DNA of 64,000 nucleotides. It comes from Mangrovitalea sediminis. GTDB lineage: Bacteria; Pseudomonadota; Gammaproteobacteria; Pseudomonadales; Oleiphilaceae. Below are positions 10,491 through 20,361 of this stretch, one piece after another. The notes beneath the pieces are model-generated. The model did not search any database, was not told the origin of the DNA, and saw nothing but the letters and a program-made list of their open reading frames with translations. How positions within the stretch are numbered: the first letter of the stretch is position 1; each line of letters opens with the position of its first letter. Location of the stretch: positions 1-64,000 of the forward strand of contig NZ_NTLB01000004.1 of NCBI RefSeq assembly GCF_002514725.1. The letters are read 5' to 3'. A program made the position numbers and the translations under genes.

Positions 10491-10960
10491 TCACCGCCGG
10501 ATTGCGTCAGTGCAAAGTCGATGTGTTCCATCGTAAAGCCCCGTTGCGCCAGATAGCGCCCCTGGCGACCACGCTCGCTCCAGTCGTCAACCACCTCGCC
10601 GCCGAACCTACGGACCCGCATCCGCAGCGCCAGCTCGCGCCATTCGGCATCAGGGACCGCAGCCAACGAAGCAGGCATACCCTCAATCCCCCTTTGCTGC
10701 AGTTCGGCCTGAATCCGTTGTGGTCCGTACCCCGCCTCACAACGCTGACGCACGTAGATATCGGCAAATCGCTCATCGTCGAGCCAGCCTTCACGTTCGA
10801 ACTCATCGAGCACCGCGACAATCGTCTCCGCGTCATAACGCCGCTGGCGCAACTTGAGGTCCAACTCCAGACGACTGTGCTCACGACGAGCCAACAACTT
10901 CATGGCCGTCGCTCGCGCTTTTGCCAGCAGGTCGTTGGCGACACGGTCAGCATCGGTCAT
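10487..10960 (-). CDS. recX: RecX family regulatory protein
   Basis: A 157-aa protein of the RecX family, modulators that bind and usually inhibit RecA filaments. Typical features are LLARREHSRLELDLKLRQR near the N-terminus, then LDEFEREGWLDDERFADIYVRQR, and CEAGYGPQRIQAELQQRGI. These correspond to the three-helix repeats of the family. Start: the ATG at 10960 is preceded by GGTGG; a longer frame to 11041 lacks a ribosome site. recA is not adjacent here, although in many relatives recX follows recA. Confidence 0.88.
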   Translation of the reverse strand: MTDADRVANDLLAKARATAMKLLARREHSRLELDLKLRQRRYDAETIVAVLDEFEREGWLDDERFADIYVRQRCEAGYGPQRIQAELQQRGIEGMPASLAAVPDAEWRELALRMRVRRFGGEVVDDWSERGRQGRYLAQRGFTMEHIDFALTQSGGE

Positions 10961-11184
10961 AAAACCACCAGTCATTGCGATATAAGGGTCGGGTTTACAC
11001 CTTTCCGGCTGCACACCGATTCCAGAAGTGAAGCGGAGCATATAGACTAGTCGATCTGAAGTTCAAGTGATTGACTGCCAGTCTCTCCGTTTGGGAAGGT
11101 GGGGAGCGGACGGGTGTTCCAGATGCTACGCCTTGCGCGTTGTGCCCGTTGGATGGCTGTCAGAGCCGCATACAGGATGAAGCT

Positions 11185-13884
11185 ATGCCAGCGTTTCTAA
11201 AAGGCCTGTTCAAGAACAACAAATCCGCGGAAAAACCTCAGCCAGCGCTGAGCCGAGTACAAAAAGCGGACCCGACCGATCCTAACGTTCGCCAGGAACT
11301 TATTGAGCTCGTTCAACAGAGCGACGACACCGCACTGCGACAAGTCGCCCTGGAGCGGCTAAACCGCATGGAATGGCTGATCCCACTGTATCCGGAGGTT
11401 TCCCGGCGCGAACGCGATCAGATCGCTGTACAGGTGGCGGAACTGGCCCGCCAACCCGGCAAGTTGGAGCAGGCTCGTGCCGCCCTGACCGATCCGGCAC
11501 ACCGCCAATTATTAGAGCAACTGGCTGCAGCTCCCGATGAAGACACCCTGCCTGAAGCACTGCTAAACGATGCCGCTCAACTTGAGCGACTGGCTGTCGA
11601 AGGACGCACCTCCAAGCAGCGCCTGGCTGCCATTGAGCATGTTGAAGACGAGGACGCTCTTCAGCGTATTGCCAAAGCCGCCAAGGGACGCGACAAGACG
11701 ATCTATCAGACCGCTCGCCGCCGCCTGCAACAAATACGGGAGGCCGCTGCAGCCGACGAAGCGCGTCAGCGAGGCACCGAACTGGTGATTGCCGCTATGG
11801 AAGCCCATGCTGCGACTGACTCCACGCAGCTCTATGAGGCCCGCTTCGAAGCCCTGCAACAGCAGTGGAACAATCTGCCTGCCGATATCGAAATCGCGCT
11901 GCAACAACGCTATCTCGACGCGTTGCACCGTTGTCGCGAGCGGATCGCCAAGCTGCATGAAGAAGCGGCATCCGAGGCGGCGTCACAGGAAAAGCAGGAA
12001 CAACGCAAAGCCACGCTGGAGGTACTGGAAAGCACCCTCTCCAGTCTGCAACACGATATACCTGCCCAAGGCCCGTCACTTGCCGGTCTGGACGCCGTGC
12101 TCAAGACACAGGAGAACCGCTGGTTGGAAGCCACCCGGGAAACCTCGGTCGAACGCAATGAACAGAAGCACTACCAGGAGCTGATGCATGACCTGCGCGT
12201 CTACGTGCAGGCACTGAGCCATCTCGAACGCAGCCGACTGGAACTTCGCGAGGTCCTGGATCAGCCAGAAGGCGCCGAAACAGATGAGGCGGCACTGGCA
12301 AGTCGACGCAAAACCCTGCAGCGGCTGCTCCAGGAAATCAACTGGCCTGAAGGTTATGCAGAACCGGAACTGGTCACCGAAGTCCGGCAACGTCTCGGTG
12401 CAACCCAGGCCCGGCAACACCGGGTCGCGGAAGACCAGAAAAAGCGCCAGAAATCACTGCGCCAAGCCATGGACGACCTGGACAAGGCACTTGAACAACG
12501 GGTCTTGAAGCAATCCCGTCATATCTACAAGGAAGTCCAGCACCTCTTTGCCGAGCTCGATAATCACCACGCCGACCCTTTCAAGGCACGGTTGCACCTG
12601 CTCGGAAAGCAACTGCAGGAACTCCGCGACTGGGAAGGCTTTGCCACGCGCCCCAAGCAAATCGAACTGTGCGAACACATGGAGTACCTTGCTGGCCAGC
12701 ACATGGTGCCGGAAGCCAAGGCCGAGCGAATCAAAGAACTGCAGAAGGAGTGGCGCGAACTCGGTGGATCATCCGACCAGAAGCTCTGGCAACGCTTCAA
12801 GGATGCCTCTGACCGCGCCTACGCACCCTGCCATGACTTTTTCGTGGCTCGCTCGGAACTCAAGCATGCCAATGTCCATAAACGGCAGATGATCTGCGAC
12901 CAGTTGGTCGAATTTCTGGAAAATATCGATTGGCACGGTTGTGACTGGAAAGCGGTGGACCAGATCCACCGGCGCGCCCGGGAAGAATGGCGGTCAGCCT
13001 GGCCTGTCGACTTCCGCGAGAACCGCCCGGTACAAAAGCAATTCGACCGTCTGTTGCGCGACATCGAGCACCATCTCAGCGAGGAATATGCACGTAACCA
13101 TGCGCTGAAGCAGGATATCGTCGATCGGGCAAGAAGTCTGGTCGATGCAGAGCCCCTGCACAGTGCCACAGATGGCGCCAAGGCTCTGCAACAGGAATGG
13201 AAAAAGATCGGGATGACCCGCCCTCGCGACGATCGCCAGCTTTGGCAGGCTTTTCGGGAAGCCTGTGATGCCGTTTTCGCACGACGCGACAAACAACGGG
13301 CCGAACAGGCTCAGCATAACAGCGATCAACTGGCGAAAGCCGACGAAATCCTGAAGGACATGGCGCAATTGCAGCAGCAGGAGTCGATTGACAGCATCAA
13401 GGTCGATGAACTTCGCCGCAACTTCCAGGGCCTGACCCTGCCGCGGGAGCACAAACAGGGGATATTGAAGCGCTTTGGTGAACTGAGTGACCAACTGAAA
13501 AGCCGAATCAACGACCTTGATCGCAAGGAACACCTTCAGCATTGGCTTCAGTTCCTCCAGCAACATGCTGGCGGCGAAACCATTCGGGAACCGGCGGAAT
13601 GGTCGGCATTTCCCTGGGATACTGCACCTCAGGACCCTCAGGAACTCGCCATCAGGGCGGAAATCGTGGCGGGCCAACCCTCTCCGGAGGAGGATCAGGC
13701 CCTACGCATGCAGCTTCAGGTCAACCGGCTAGCTCAAGGCCTGAATCACGGACAGACCTGGCGGAGCCCAATGGAGGAGATGGGCTTTCTCGTTGCCTGC
13801 TGGTGCCGCATCCCTGCCGATTCCAGCGACAACCGGCAGCACTGGCGCGGCAGGCTGGAAGCGGCATTACGGTCGCTGGCATAA
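11185..13884 (+). CDS. DUF349 domain-containing long coiled-coil protein
   Basis: An 899-aa, charged, strongly helical protein with no signal peptide, so cytoplasmic. DUF349-type repeats are visible, most clearly LQKEWRELGGSSDQKLWQRF near residue 540 and LQQEWKKIGMTRPRDDRQLW near residue 675. The family pattern W-x-x-[LI]-G...LWxxFxxAxDxxxA recurs in both. Most of the rest is Glu/Gln/Arg/Leu-rich and probably coiled coil. Function is unknown for the family in bacteria. The ATG at 11185 has AGGA a suitable distance upstream; the frame extends to 11071 without support. It is divergent from recX. Confidence 0.85.
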   Translation: MPAFLKGLFKNNKSAEKPQPALSRVQKADPTDPNVRQELIELVQQSDDTALRQVALERLNRMEWLIPLYPEVSRRERDQIAVQVAELARQPGKLEQARAALTDPAHRQLLEQLAAAPDEDTLPEALLNDAAQLERLAVEGRTSKQRLAAIEHVEDEDALQRIAKAAKGRDKTIYQTARRRLQQIREAAAADEARQRGTELVIAAMEAHAATDSTQLYEARFEALQQQWNNLPADIEIALQQRYLDALHRCRERIAKLHEEAASEAASQEKQEQRKATLEVLESTLSSLQHDIPAQGPSLAGLDAVLKTQENRWLEATRETSVERNEQKHYQELMHDLRVYVQALSHLERSRLELREVLDQPEGAETDEAALASRRKTLQRLLQEINWPEGYAEPELVTEVRQRLGATQARQHRVAEDQKKRQKSLRQAMDDLDKALEQRVLKQSRHIYKEVQHLFAELDNHHADPFKARLHLLGKQLQELRDWEGFATRPKQIELCEHMEYLAGQHMVPEAKAERIKELQKEWRELGGSSDQKLWQRFKDASDRAYAPCHDFFVARSELKHANVHKRQMICDQLVEFLENIDWHGCDWKAVDQIHRRAREEWRSAWPVDFRENRPVQKQFDRLLRDIEHHLSEEYARNHALKQDIVDRARSLVDAEPLHSATDGAKALQQEWKKIGMTRPRDDRQLWQAFREACDAVFARRDKQRAEQAQHNSDQLAKADEILKDMAQLQQQESIDSIKVDELRRNFQGLTLPREHKQGILKRFGELSDQLKSRINDLDRKEHLQHWLQFLQQHAGGETIREPAEWSAFPWDTAPQDPQELAIRAEIVAGQPSPEEDQALRMQLQVNRLAQGLNHGQTWRSPMEEMGFLVACWCRIPADSSDNRQHWRGRLEAALRSLA

Positions 13885-13940
13885 GCGCCGCCTCAAACCA
13901 CCCGGTCAGCGCCTGACCACCGGAGAGGTCGTCCCGGTTG

Positions 13941-14207
13941 TCAGGCGCGCTGATGCGTCAAAACAAACTCCATGGCATCCTTGACCACCTCGCGTACCCG
14001 CTGCTTCATCTCGACCATTTCCTGGTCCGCCAGATAAAACACCATATCCACGCTGTGCCGGTAATAACGCGGTGGCAGGCGGTTCAAGGCGACGCAGACC
14101 ACATCTTCGGTGAAGTCTTCCGTCCACTCCTCATGCTCCGGCATGCCTTCCAGCACTTCGACGACCAACCGCTCATAAAAGTTATCAATGCTATCCAGAA
14201 TCGACAT
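13941..14207 (-). CDS. ComFB-like protein
   Basis: An 88-aa acidic protein resembling the late-competence ComFB family, with FYERLVVEVLEGMPEHEE, DVVCVALNRLPPRYYRHSVDMVFYL and a helical C-terminus. ComFB-like proteins occur widely outside competence operons, and some bind cyclic dinucleotides; the role here is not shown. Start: CAGGG lies 7 nt before the ATG at 14207. The gene is convergent with the DUF349 gene. A tandem array of 17-bp repeats begins at its start codon and runs upstream. Confidence 0.8.
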   Translation of the reverse strand: MSILDSIDNFYERLVVEVLEGMPEHEEWTEDFTEDVVCVALNRLPPRYYRHSVDMVFYLADQEMVEMKQRVREVVKDAMEFVLTHQRA

Positions 14208-14289
14208 TGTGCAGCCCTGTTGTGTATGTAGCCTTGCAGTTAATACAGTCCTACCGTTAGTGCAGCCTTATCGTTGATGCAGTCCCTTT
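14205..14289. repeat. Imperfect tandem 17-bp repeats upstream of the comFB-like gene
   Basis: Five adjoining 17-bp units in strict phase. The last three (14239-14255, 14256-14272, 14273-14289) are close to GTTRRTGCAGYCYTAYC. The two nearer the gene (14205-14221, 14222-14238) are more degenerate. The array spans the presumed 5' leader of the minus-strand comFB-like gene. Tandem operator sites or replication-slippage repeats are both possible. Confidence 0.6.
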
Positions 14290-14322
14290 AATAGGGTTAA
14301 CCGCCAGTCATTCGTGCAACTG

Positions 14323-14369
14323 TGGATTGGCGCAGGCCTTTGCCCCCATTGAGCTATTTCGCCAATCCA
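14323..14369. promoter_or_regulatory. 10-bp inverted repeat upstream of the thiolase gene
   Basis: Perfect arms TGGATTGGCG (14323-14332) and CGCCAATCCA (14360-14369) with a 27-bp spacer. The right arm lies about 94 bp before the thiolase ATG. It may be a paired operator for a fatty-acid-responsive regulator or a hairpin in the leader. It does not match the PsrA or FadR consensus as known to me. Confidence 0.45.
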
Positions 14370-14462
14370 TTTGGAGTACATCGTCATTACCGATGCGACC
14401 CTTTACCAGTATGGTTGATGATAGCCAATATGGCGTAACGCCCAATAAATAGAGAGAGCCCC

Positions 14463-15671
14463 ATGACGATCGATGCCTTTATCTTCGATGCCGTCCGCAC
14501 ACCGCGAGGACGCGGCAAGAAAGACGGCACCCTGCATGAAGTCAAGCCGGTAGCCCTGCTATCGACAGTACTCGATGCCTTGCGCCAACGCCATGACCTG
14601 GATACCTCCCAAGTCGACGATATCGTAATGGGTTGCGTCACACCGATTGGGGATCAAGGCGCCGACATCGCCAAAACCGCCGCTATGGCGGCAGACTGGG
14701 ATGAATCCGTCGCTGGCGTGACACTGAGCCGCTTCTGCGCCTCCGGCCTGGAAGCAGCCAATCTGGCCGCCATGAAGGTTCGCTCAGGCTGGGAAGATTT
14801 GGTGGTAGCCGGCGGCGTCGAATCCATGTCGAGGGTTCCGATGGGATCGGACGGCGGCGCCTGGGCCCTGGACCCGGCCACAAACCTGCACACCGGCTTC
14901 ATGCCTCAAGGCATTGGGGCCGACCTGATCGCCACCCTGGAAGGTTTCAACCGTGAGGACGTCGATCGTTTTGCGCTGAACTCCCAACAAAAGGCCGCCC
15001 ATGCCAGCAGCAAAGGCTATTTCGAAAAGTCCCTGATTCCGGTCCGGGACCAGAACGGTCTGATCGTGCTGGATCACGACGAGTTTATTCGCCCGGGCAC
15101 TACCCTGGAAGGGCTCGGCCAGCTCAAACCCTCTTTCCAGATGATGGGCGAAATGGGCTTCGACGGCGTCGCCCGTGAGAAGTATCACTACGTCGAACGC
15201 ATCGACCATGTCCATACGGCCGGCAATTCCTCGGGAATCGTCGACGGCGCCACTGCCATGCTGATCGGCAGCGAAGCCAAGGGACGTGAACTGGGTCTGA
15301 GACCCCGAGCCCGAGTGGTTGCCACGGCCGTCACCAGCACCGACCCGACCATCATGCTCACCGGCCCTGCGCCGGCAGCCCGCAAGGCCCTGCAAAAGGC
15401 CGGGATGCGAGCCGATCAGATCGACCTGTTTGAGGTCAACGAAGCTTTTGCTGCTGTGGTCATGCGTTTCCAACGGGAACTGGACGTGCCTGACGACAAA
15501 GTGAATGTCAATGGTGGAGCCATCGCCATGGGCCATCCGCTGGGTGCTACAGGCGCCATGATCCTGGGAACGCTGCTCGATGAACTGGAGCGCCGCAACC
15601 TCCGGTTCGGCCTCGCCACACTCTGTGTCGGCGGCGGCATGGGTATCGCCACCATTATCGAGCGCTGCTGA
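14463..15671 (+). CDS. Acetyl-CoA C-acyltransferase (thiolase, FadI/FadA type)
   Basis: A 402-aa thiolase catalysing the last step of beta-oxidation, thiolysis of 3-ketoacyl-CoA. The nucleophile is Cys92 in [10 protein letters not shown]. The other catalytic motifs are [19 protein letters not shown] (His) and TLCVGGGMG (second Cys). It is followed after 26 bp by a multifunctional enoyl-CoA hydratase/dehydrogenase, so the two likely form the beta and alpha subunits of a trifunctional-like complex. The gene order (thiolase first) resembles fadI-fadJ. GAGAGAG lies just before the ATG. The symbol is withheld because several fad paralogues usually coexist in such organisms. Confidence 0.92.
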   Translation: MTIDAFIFDAVRTPRGRGKKDGTLHEVKPVALLSTVLDALRQRHDLDTSQVDDIVMGCVTPIGDQGADIAKTAAMAADWDESVAGVTLSRFCASGLEAANLAAMKVRSGWEDLVVAGGVESMSRVPMGSDGGAWALDPATNLHTGFMPQGIGADLIATLEGFNREDVDRFALNSQQKAAHASSKGYFEKSLIPVRDQNGLIVLDHDEFIRPGTTLEGLGQLKPSFQMMGEMGFDGVAREKYHYVERIDHVHTAGNSSGIVDGATAMLIGSEAKGRELGLRPRARVVATAVTSTDPTIMLTGPAPAARKALQKAGMRADQIDLFEVNEAFAAVVMRFQRELDVPDDKVNVNGGAIAMGHPLGATGAMILGTLLDELERRNLRFGLATLCVGGGMGIATIIERC

Positions 15672-15697
15672 GCATCGGCTACCGGAGACATCGCATC

Positions 15698-17848
15698 ATG
15701 ACTGCTATTCGTTACGAAAAAGACAACGACAACATCCTTACCCTGACCATCGACATGCCTGGCCAGAGCGCCAACACCATGAACGCGGTCTTTCGTGAGG
15801 CGCTTGAGGAAACGGCCCACAAGGTGGCCGCAGAAGCAGACAGCCTGGCCGGCATCATTATCACCTCGGCCAAGAAGACCTTTTTTGCCGGCGGCGACCT
15901 GAACGAACTGGTGGCGGTCTCACCGGCGGACGCCAATACCTTCTTCGGGATGGTGCTCGCGCTGAAGGCCCAGATGCGCAAGCTGGAAACCCTGGGCAAG
16001 CCTGTCGTCGCAGCCATCAATGGCGCAGCGCTGGGCGGAGGCCTGGAAATCTGCCTCGCCAGTCATCACCGTATCGCCCTGGATGACGACAGTATTCGAC
16101 TCGGCCTGCCGGAAGTTACCCTGGGTCTGCTGCCCGGCGGGGGCGGCTGCTTGCGCCTGCCGCGCCTGCTCGGCCTCGAAAAATCCCTGCCCTTCCTGCT
16201 GGAAGGCAAAAAGGTGTCCCCCAAAGACGCCCTCAAAACCGGTCTCATCGACGAACTGGCCAGCGATCGTGACGATCTGATGGCAAAGGCCCGCGCCTGG
16301 ATCAAGGCGAATCCAGCAAGCGCCCAGCCCTGGGACCAGAAGGGCTTCAAGATCCCCGGTGGCGGCCCGACGCACCCCAAGGTCGCCCAGATGCTGGCCA
16401 TCGCTCCCGCCATGCTCAGAGGTAAGACCAAAGGCTGCTACCCAGCACCGGAAGCCATTCTCTCTGCCGTCGTGGAAGGCTTATCCGTCGATTTCGATAC
16501 TGCCGAGCGCATCGAGAGCCGCTATTTCACCCAGTTGGTCACCGGCCAGGTCAGCAAGAACATGATCGGCACCTTCTGGTTCCAGTTGAACGACATCAAG
16601 GCCGGAGGCAGTCGCCCCGACGGTTTCGAGCGCCGCAAGATCGGCAAGGTGGGCGTACTTGGCGCAGGCATGATGGGTTCCGGAATTGCTTACGCCAGCG
16701 CCAGTCGTGGGCTGGACGTTGTCCTGAAAGACGTGTCCCTGGCCAATGCCGAGAAAGGTAAGCAGTACAGCGAGGGCCTGCTGTCCAAGAAGGTCTCCCG
16801 TGGCAGGATGACCCTGGAGAGCAAGCAGTCCGTGCTCGACCGCATTCATCCCACGGAAAGCGCCGCAGACCTGGCCAGCTGCGACCTGATCATCGAGGCA
16901 GTCTTCGAAGATAGTGCGCTGAAGGCGGGTGTGACCAGGGAATCGGAACCCCAGTTGGCGGAGGGAGGCATTTTTGCCTCCAACACCTCGACCATCCCGA
17001 TCACGCAATTGGCCGAAGCGGCGGACAAGCCGGAAAACTTCATCGGCCTGCACTTCTTCTCTCCCGTCGACAAGATGCCGCTGGTCGAGATTATCGTGGG
17101 CGAAAAGACCTCCGACGAAACCCTGGCGAAAGCCTTCGATTACGTTCTGCAGATCGACAAGACGCCGATCGTCGTCAACGACAGCCGGGGCTTCTTCACC
17201 TCCCGGGTTTTCGGGACCTTCGTCAACGAAGGTGTCGCCATGCTGGGAGAGGGCTTCCACCCTGCCTCCATCGAAAATGCCGCCATGTTGGCCGGGATGC
17301 CGGTCGGGCCACTGGCCCTGTGCGACGAAGTGAGCCTGGGCCTGATCACCCATATCCGCGACCAGTCCCGCAAGGACCTGGAGGCGGAAGGCAAAACCTG
17401 GAAGGCACACCCGGCGGAAGCCGTGATCGACCGGATGTTCAGCGAATTCGACCGCAAGGGCAAAGCGGCGGGCGCCGGCTTTTACGAATATCCAAAAAGC
17501 GGTCGCAAGCATCTGTGGCCCGAACTGGAAAACGTGTTCGTCGATAAGGAAAAGGCGCGCAATGCCGATCTCCAGGACCTCAAGGACAGGATGTTGTTTA
17601 TCCAGTCGCTGGAAACCGTGCGCTGCCTGGAAGAAAACGTTCTGCGCAATGTCCGCGATGCCAATATCGGCAGCATCTTTGGTATCGGCTTTGCCGCCTG
17701 GACGGGAGGTGCGCTGCAATACATCAACCAATATGGCGTACGAGCCTTTGTGCAGCGAGCTGAAGACCTTGCCAGCCGCTTTGGTGAGCGTTTCTCACCG
17801 CCACGCATGCTGATCGAACTGGCGGAACGCAACGGTCACTTTGAGTAA
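15698..17848 (+). CDS. Multifunctional beta-oxidation enzyme: enoyl-CoA hydratase/3-hydroxyacyl-CoA dehydrogenase (FadJ/FadB type)
   Basis: A 716-aa alpha subunit that hydrates trans-2-enoyl-CoA and oxidises L-3-hydroxyacyl-CoA with NAD. The N-terminal crotonase domain shows FFAGGDLNEL, AAINGAALGGGLEICLASHHR, and catalytic Glu motifs GLE and LPEVTLGLLPGGGG. The dehydrogenase half starts with the Rossmann motif GVLGAGMMGSGIAY near residue 325. It carries NTSTIPIT and the catalytic His in GLHFFSPVDKMPLVEI. Two C-terminal HCDH domains follow. GGAG lies 10 nt before the ATG. It is cotranscribed with the thiolase gene. Confidence 0.93.
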   Translation: MTAIRYEKDNDNILTLTIDMPGQSANTMNAVFREALEETAHKVAAEADSLAGIIITSAKKTFFAGGDLNELVAVSPADANTFFGMVLALKAQMRKLETLGKPVVAAINGAALGGGLEICLASHHRIALDDDSIRLGLPEVTLGLLPGGGGCLRLPRLLGLEKSLPFLLEGKKVSPKDALKTGLIDELASDRDDLMAKARAWIKANPASAQPWDQKGFKIPGGGPTHPKVAQMLAIAPAMLRGKTKGCYPAPEAILSAVVEGLSVDFDTAERIESRYFTQLVTGQVSKNMIGTFWFQLNDIKAGGSRPDGFERRKIGKVGVLGAGMMGSGIAYASASRGLDVVLKDVSLANAEKGKQYSEGLLSKKVSRGRMTLESKQSVLDRIHPTESAADLASCDLIIEAVFEDSALKAGVTRESEPQLAEGGIFASNTSTIPITQLAEAADKPENFIGLHFFSPVDKMPLVEIIVGEKTSDETLAKAFDYVLQIDKTPIVVNDSRGFFTSRVFGTFVNEGVAMLGEGFHPASIENAAMLAGMPVGPLALCDEVSLGLITHIRDQSRKDLEAEGKTWKAHPAEAVIDRMFSEFDRKGKAAGAGFYEYPKSGRKHLWPELENVFVDKEKARNADLQDLKDRMLFIQSLETVRCLEENVLRNVRDANIGSIFGIGFAAWTGGALQYINQYGVRAFVQRAEDLASRFGERFSPPRMLIELAERNGHFE

Positions 17849-17854
17849 TGGCAG

Positions 17855-17890
17855 ATGGGATGTACGTCGATTTTCCGGCGTACATCCCGT
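17855..17890 (+). terminator. Strong hairpin after the beta-oxidation operon
   Basis: Six bases past the stop, GGGATGTACG (17857-17866) pairs perfectly with CGTACATCCC (17879-17888), extendable by two pairs including a G-U. No T-tract follows. It is probably a transcript 3'-end stabiliser or Rho-assisted terminator. Confidence 0.5.
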
Positions 17891-18153
17891 ATCGAACAGC
17901 TTTCATCCCCGCCAATCTTGATCTCGGTTGCCTGATTGTCATGTAAACAGGTTCAAATTCGCACTCAAGCCGGTAGCGGTTGACGGCATGCTTGCCTACA
18001 ATGAAGCGATTGGCCACGTTCTGTCATGGCACGGTGCCGGAACAGGATGACGGAAATCTCCGGTGACTGTGACGGTGACGGAAGGACGTAGACCAAACGC
18101 CGAGTGAATCGTGCCTATCACTCTGATTTCCCTGATGACGAATCGTAACCAGC
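17891..18153. other. Intergenic region upstream of prc
   Basis: About 260 bp with no supported gene. It ends in a stretch rich in GTGAC/GACGG repeats (18060-18085). The prc promoter should lie here, but no well-spaced -35/-10 pair was found. Confidence 0.4.
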
Positions 18154-20340
18154 ATGCCCTTGACCAGACTCAGTCTCGATCTAAGACAAAGCCGTAAAAA
18201 CACGCCGCGCTTCCATCTCTTCACCCTGCTTTTTGCCCTCCTGTTCAGCCTGGCGCCGACACTGGCCTCAGCAAAGAGCGGCATACCGGAATCGCCGCAG
18301 GAACCGAAGACTTATATCCCTGCGAAACCAACGGTGGAACAGGCGCGAGCCAATATCCTGATCGCCAGGGCATTGCAGTTTACCCATTACCTGCACCTGA
18401 AAATCGATGACAAGCTGGCGCACAAGGTCTTCAACGATTACCTCAATGATCTGGACGGTCAGCACCTGTATTTCCTGCAGAGTGACATCGACCATTTCAA
18501 CCAATATCTGCCGACGTTCGCCACGGACCTGAAAACCGGCCAACTGGACCCGGCGTTCGACATCTATAATACCTTCGAGCGACGCATCATTCAGCGCATC
18601 CACTACATGCTGAACCTGGTCAACCAGGGCATCGACAAGCTCGACTTCAATAAAGAACAAACCATGCTGCTCGATCGCAAGGATCAGCCGTGGGCTACCA
18701 GCCAGTCTCAACTGGACGCTGTGTGGCACCGCCGCTTCAAGAACGCGGTATTGAGCATGCGGCTGGCCGGCAAAGACGACAAGGCCATCGTCAAAAGCCT
18801 GCGTCAGCGCTACGAGAGTCAACTGGGGCGCGCCTATCAGGTACATAGCGAAGATGCCTTCCAGTCTTACATGAATGCGCTGTGCGGCGTCTGGGACCCG
18901 CACACCATGTACTTTTCACCGCGCACCTCGGAAAATTTCAATATCAATATGAGCCTGTCGCTCGACGGCATAGGCGCAGTGCTGCAGAGCGACAACGAGT
19001 ACACCAAGGTTGTGCGCCTGATTCCCGGCGGCCCGGCTGCGCGTCAGGGGCAACTGAAACCGGCTGACCGGATTATCGGTGTCGCCGAAGGTGCTGATGG
19101 CGAAATGAAAAATGTCGTCGGCTGGCGACTGGATGATGTGGTATCGCTGATTCGCGGTCCCAGCCAGTCTGTCGTGCGCCTGGAAGTGATTCCTCCGGGT
19201 GCAACCGATGAGTCTCACGCCAAGGTTATCCAGATCACCCGCAGCAAGGTGAAGCTCGAAGAACAGGCGGCGCAGAGTCATCGCATCGAATTCAAGCGTG
19301 ACGGCAAGACCTGGCACATCGGCGTCATTGAGCTGCCGGCCTTCTATGCCGACTTCCAGGCCATGCAGCGTGGCGACCCCAACTACAAGAGTACGACCCG
19401 CGATGTCCGCCGACTGATTGCCGCTCTACAGAAGAAAGGCATCGACGGCCTCGTACTGGACCTGCGCAATAACGGCGGCGGCGCCCTGCAGGAGGCCAAC
19501 GAGCTGGTCGGCCTCTTTATCGGCGATGGCCCCACCGTGCAGATCCGCAATTCCGACAACACCGTTGACGTGCTGACAGATCCAGATCCCAACGTGGTCT
19601 ATGCCGGTCCCCTCGTCGTGCTGGTCAACCGCCTGAGCGCCTCTGCATCGGAAATTTTCTCCGGTGCCATCCAGGACTATGGCCGGGGTCTGATCGTCGG
19701 CTCCCAGACCTTCGGCAAAGGCACCGTTCAGGCCGTTCGTCCGCTGAACCATGGCCAGTTGAAGATCACGCAGTCCAAGTTCTATCGGATTTCCGGGGCA
19801 AGCACCCAACGTAAGGGCGTGACACCCGATATCGTATTGCCCGGTCGCATCGATGATTCCGAGATCGGCGAAGACACGCTGCCGGCCGACCTGCCCTGGG
19901 ATCAGATCCCACCGGTGCCGCACGTACACTATTACGACTTCCAGAAAATCCTGCCGAAGCTTCGCAAGGAGCACGATGCACGCTTCGACAGCAACCCGCA
20001 TTATCAACTGCTGCTGAAGGAAATCGCCTTCCTCAAGGCGCAGCGTGAGCGGAAAACCATCAGTTTGAACTACGAAAAACGCAAACAGGAACAGACGAAG
20101 CTGCAGAACGAGCAACTGGCGCTGGCGAACGAACGACGCAAGCTCGACAACAAGGCGCCGTTCAAGAGCTGGAAAGCCTTCGATACCTGGCAGCAGACCC
20201 AGACAGAAGACCCTGAGAACAAGCAACGTAATGATTTCGTGGTCAAAGAAGGCGGTGAGATCATCGTCGACATGCTGAACCTGAACAGCAAGATCGCTTC
20301 CATCAACGATGTAACACCCACTGAAGTGGCAGCGCAATAA
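18154..20340 (+). CDS. prc: Tail-specific (C-terminal processing) periplasmic protease Prc
   Basis: A 728-aa S41 protease that degrades or trims periplasmic proteins from their C-termini, including cell-wall hydrolases in relatives. A hydrophobic signal peptide (about 20-40, ending LASA) exports it. An N-terminal helical domain is followed by a PDZ domain (near 250-340: GIGAVLQ, GGPAARQG, ADRIIGV) and the peptidase core. The Ser-Lys dyad is expected at Ser497 (SASASE) and Lys522 (FGKGTVQ). The C-terminal part (DUF3340) is charged and helical. No strong ribosome site precedes the ATG, but the signal peptide supports this start. Confidence 0.95.
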   Translation: MPLTRLSLDLRQSRKNTPRFHLFTLLFALLFSLAPTLASAKSGIPESPQEPKTYIPAKPTVEQARANILIARALQFTHYLHLKIDDKLAHKVFNDYLNDLDGQHLYFLQSDIDHFNQYLPTFATDLKTGQLDPAFDIYNTFERRIIQRIHYMLNLVNQGIDKLDFNKEQTMLLDRKDQPWATSQSQLDAVWHRRFKNAVLSMRLAGKDDKAIVKSLRQRYESQLGRAYQVHSEDAFQSYMNALCGVWDPHTMYFSPRTSENFNINMSLSLDGIGAVLQSDNEYTKVVRLIPGGPAARQGQLKPADRIIGVAEGADGEMKNVVGWRLDDVVSLIRGPSQSVVRLEVIPPGATDESHAKVIQITRSKVKLEEQAAQSHRIEFKRDGKTWHIGVIELPAFYADFQAMQRGDPNYKSTTRDVRRLIAALQKKGIDGLVLDLRNNGGGALQEANELVGLFIGDGPTVQIRNSDNTVDVLTDPDPNVVYAGPLVVLVNRLSASASEIFSGAIQDYGRGLIVGSQTFGKGTVQAVRPLNHGQLKITQSKFYRISGASTQRKGVTPDIVLPGRIDDSEIGEDTLPADLPWDQIPPVPHVHYYDFQKILPKLRKEHDARFDSNPHYQLLLKEIAFLKAQRERKTISLNYEKRKQEQTKLQNEQLALANERRKLDNKAPFKSWKAFDTWQQTQTEDPENKQRNDFVVKEGGEIIVDMLNLNSKIASINDVTPTEVAAQ

Positions 20341-20361
20341 GGCGCACTAGAGGGAACCAGG

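Noticed and set aside
14205-14289. The phased repeats read as a CRISPR array
   Set aside because: Units adjoin with no spacers and are too short; no cas genes were seen anywhere in the window.
16481-17731. 416-codon minus-strand frame opposite the multifunctional beta-oxidation gene
   Set aside because: Shadow of a clear gene, with no motifs.
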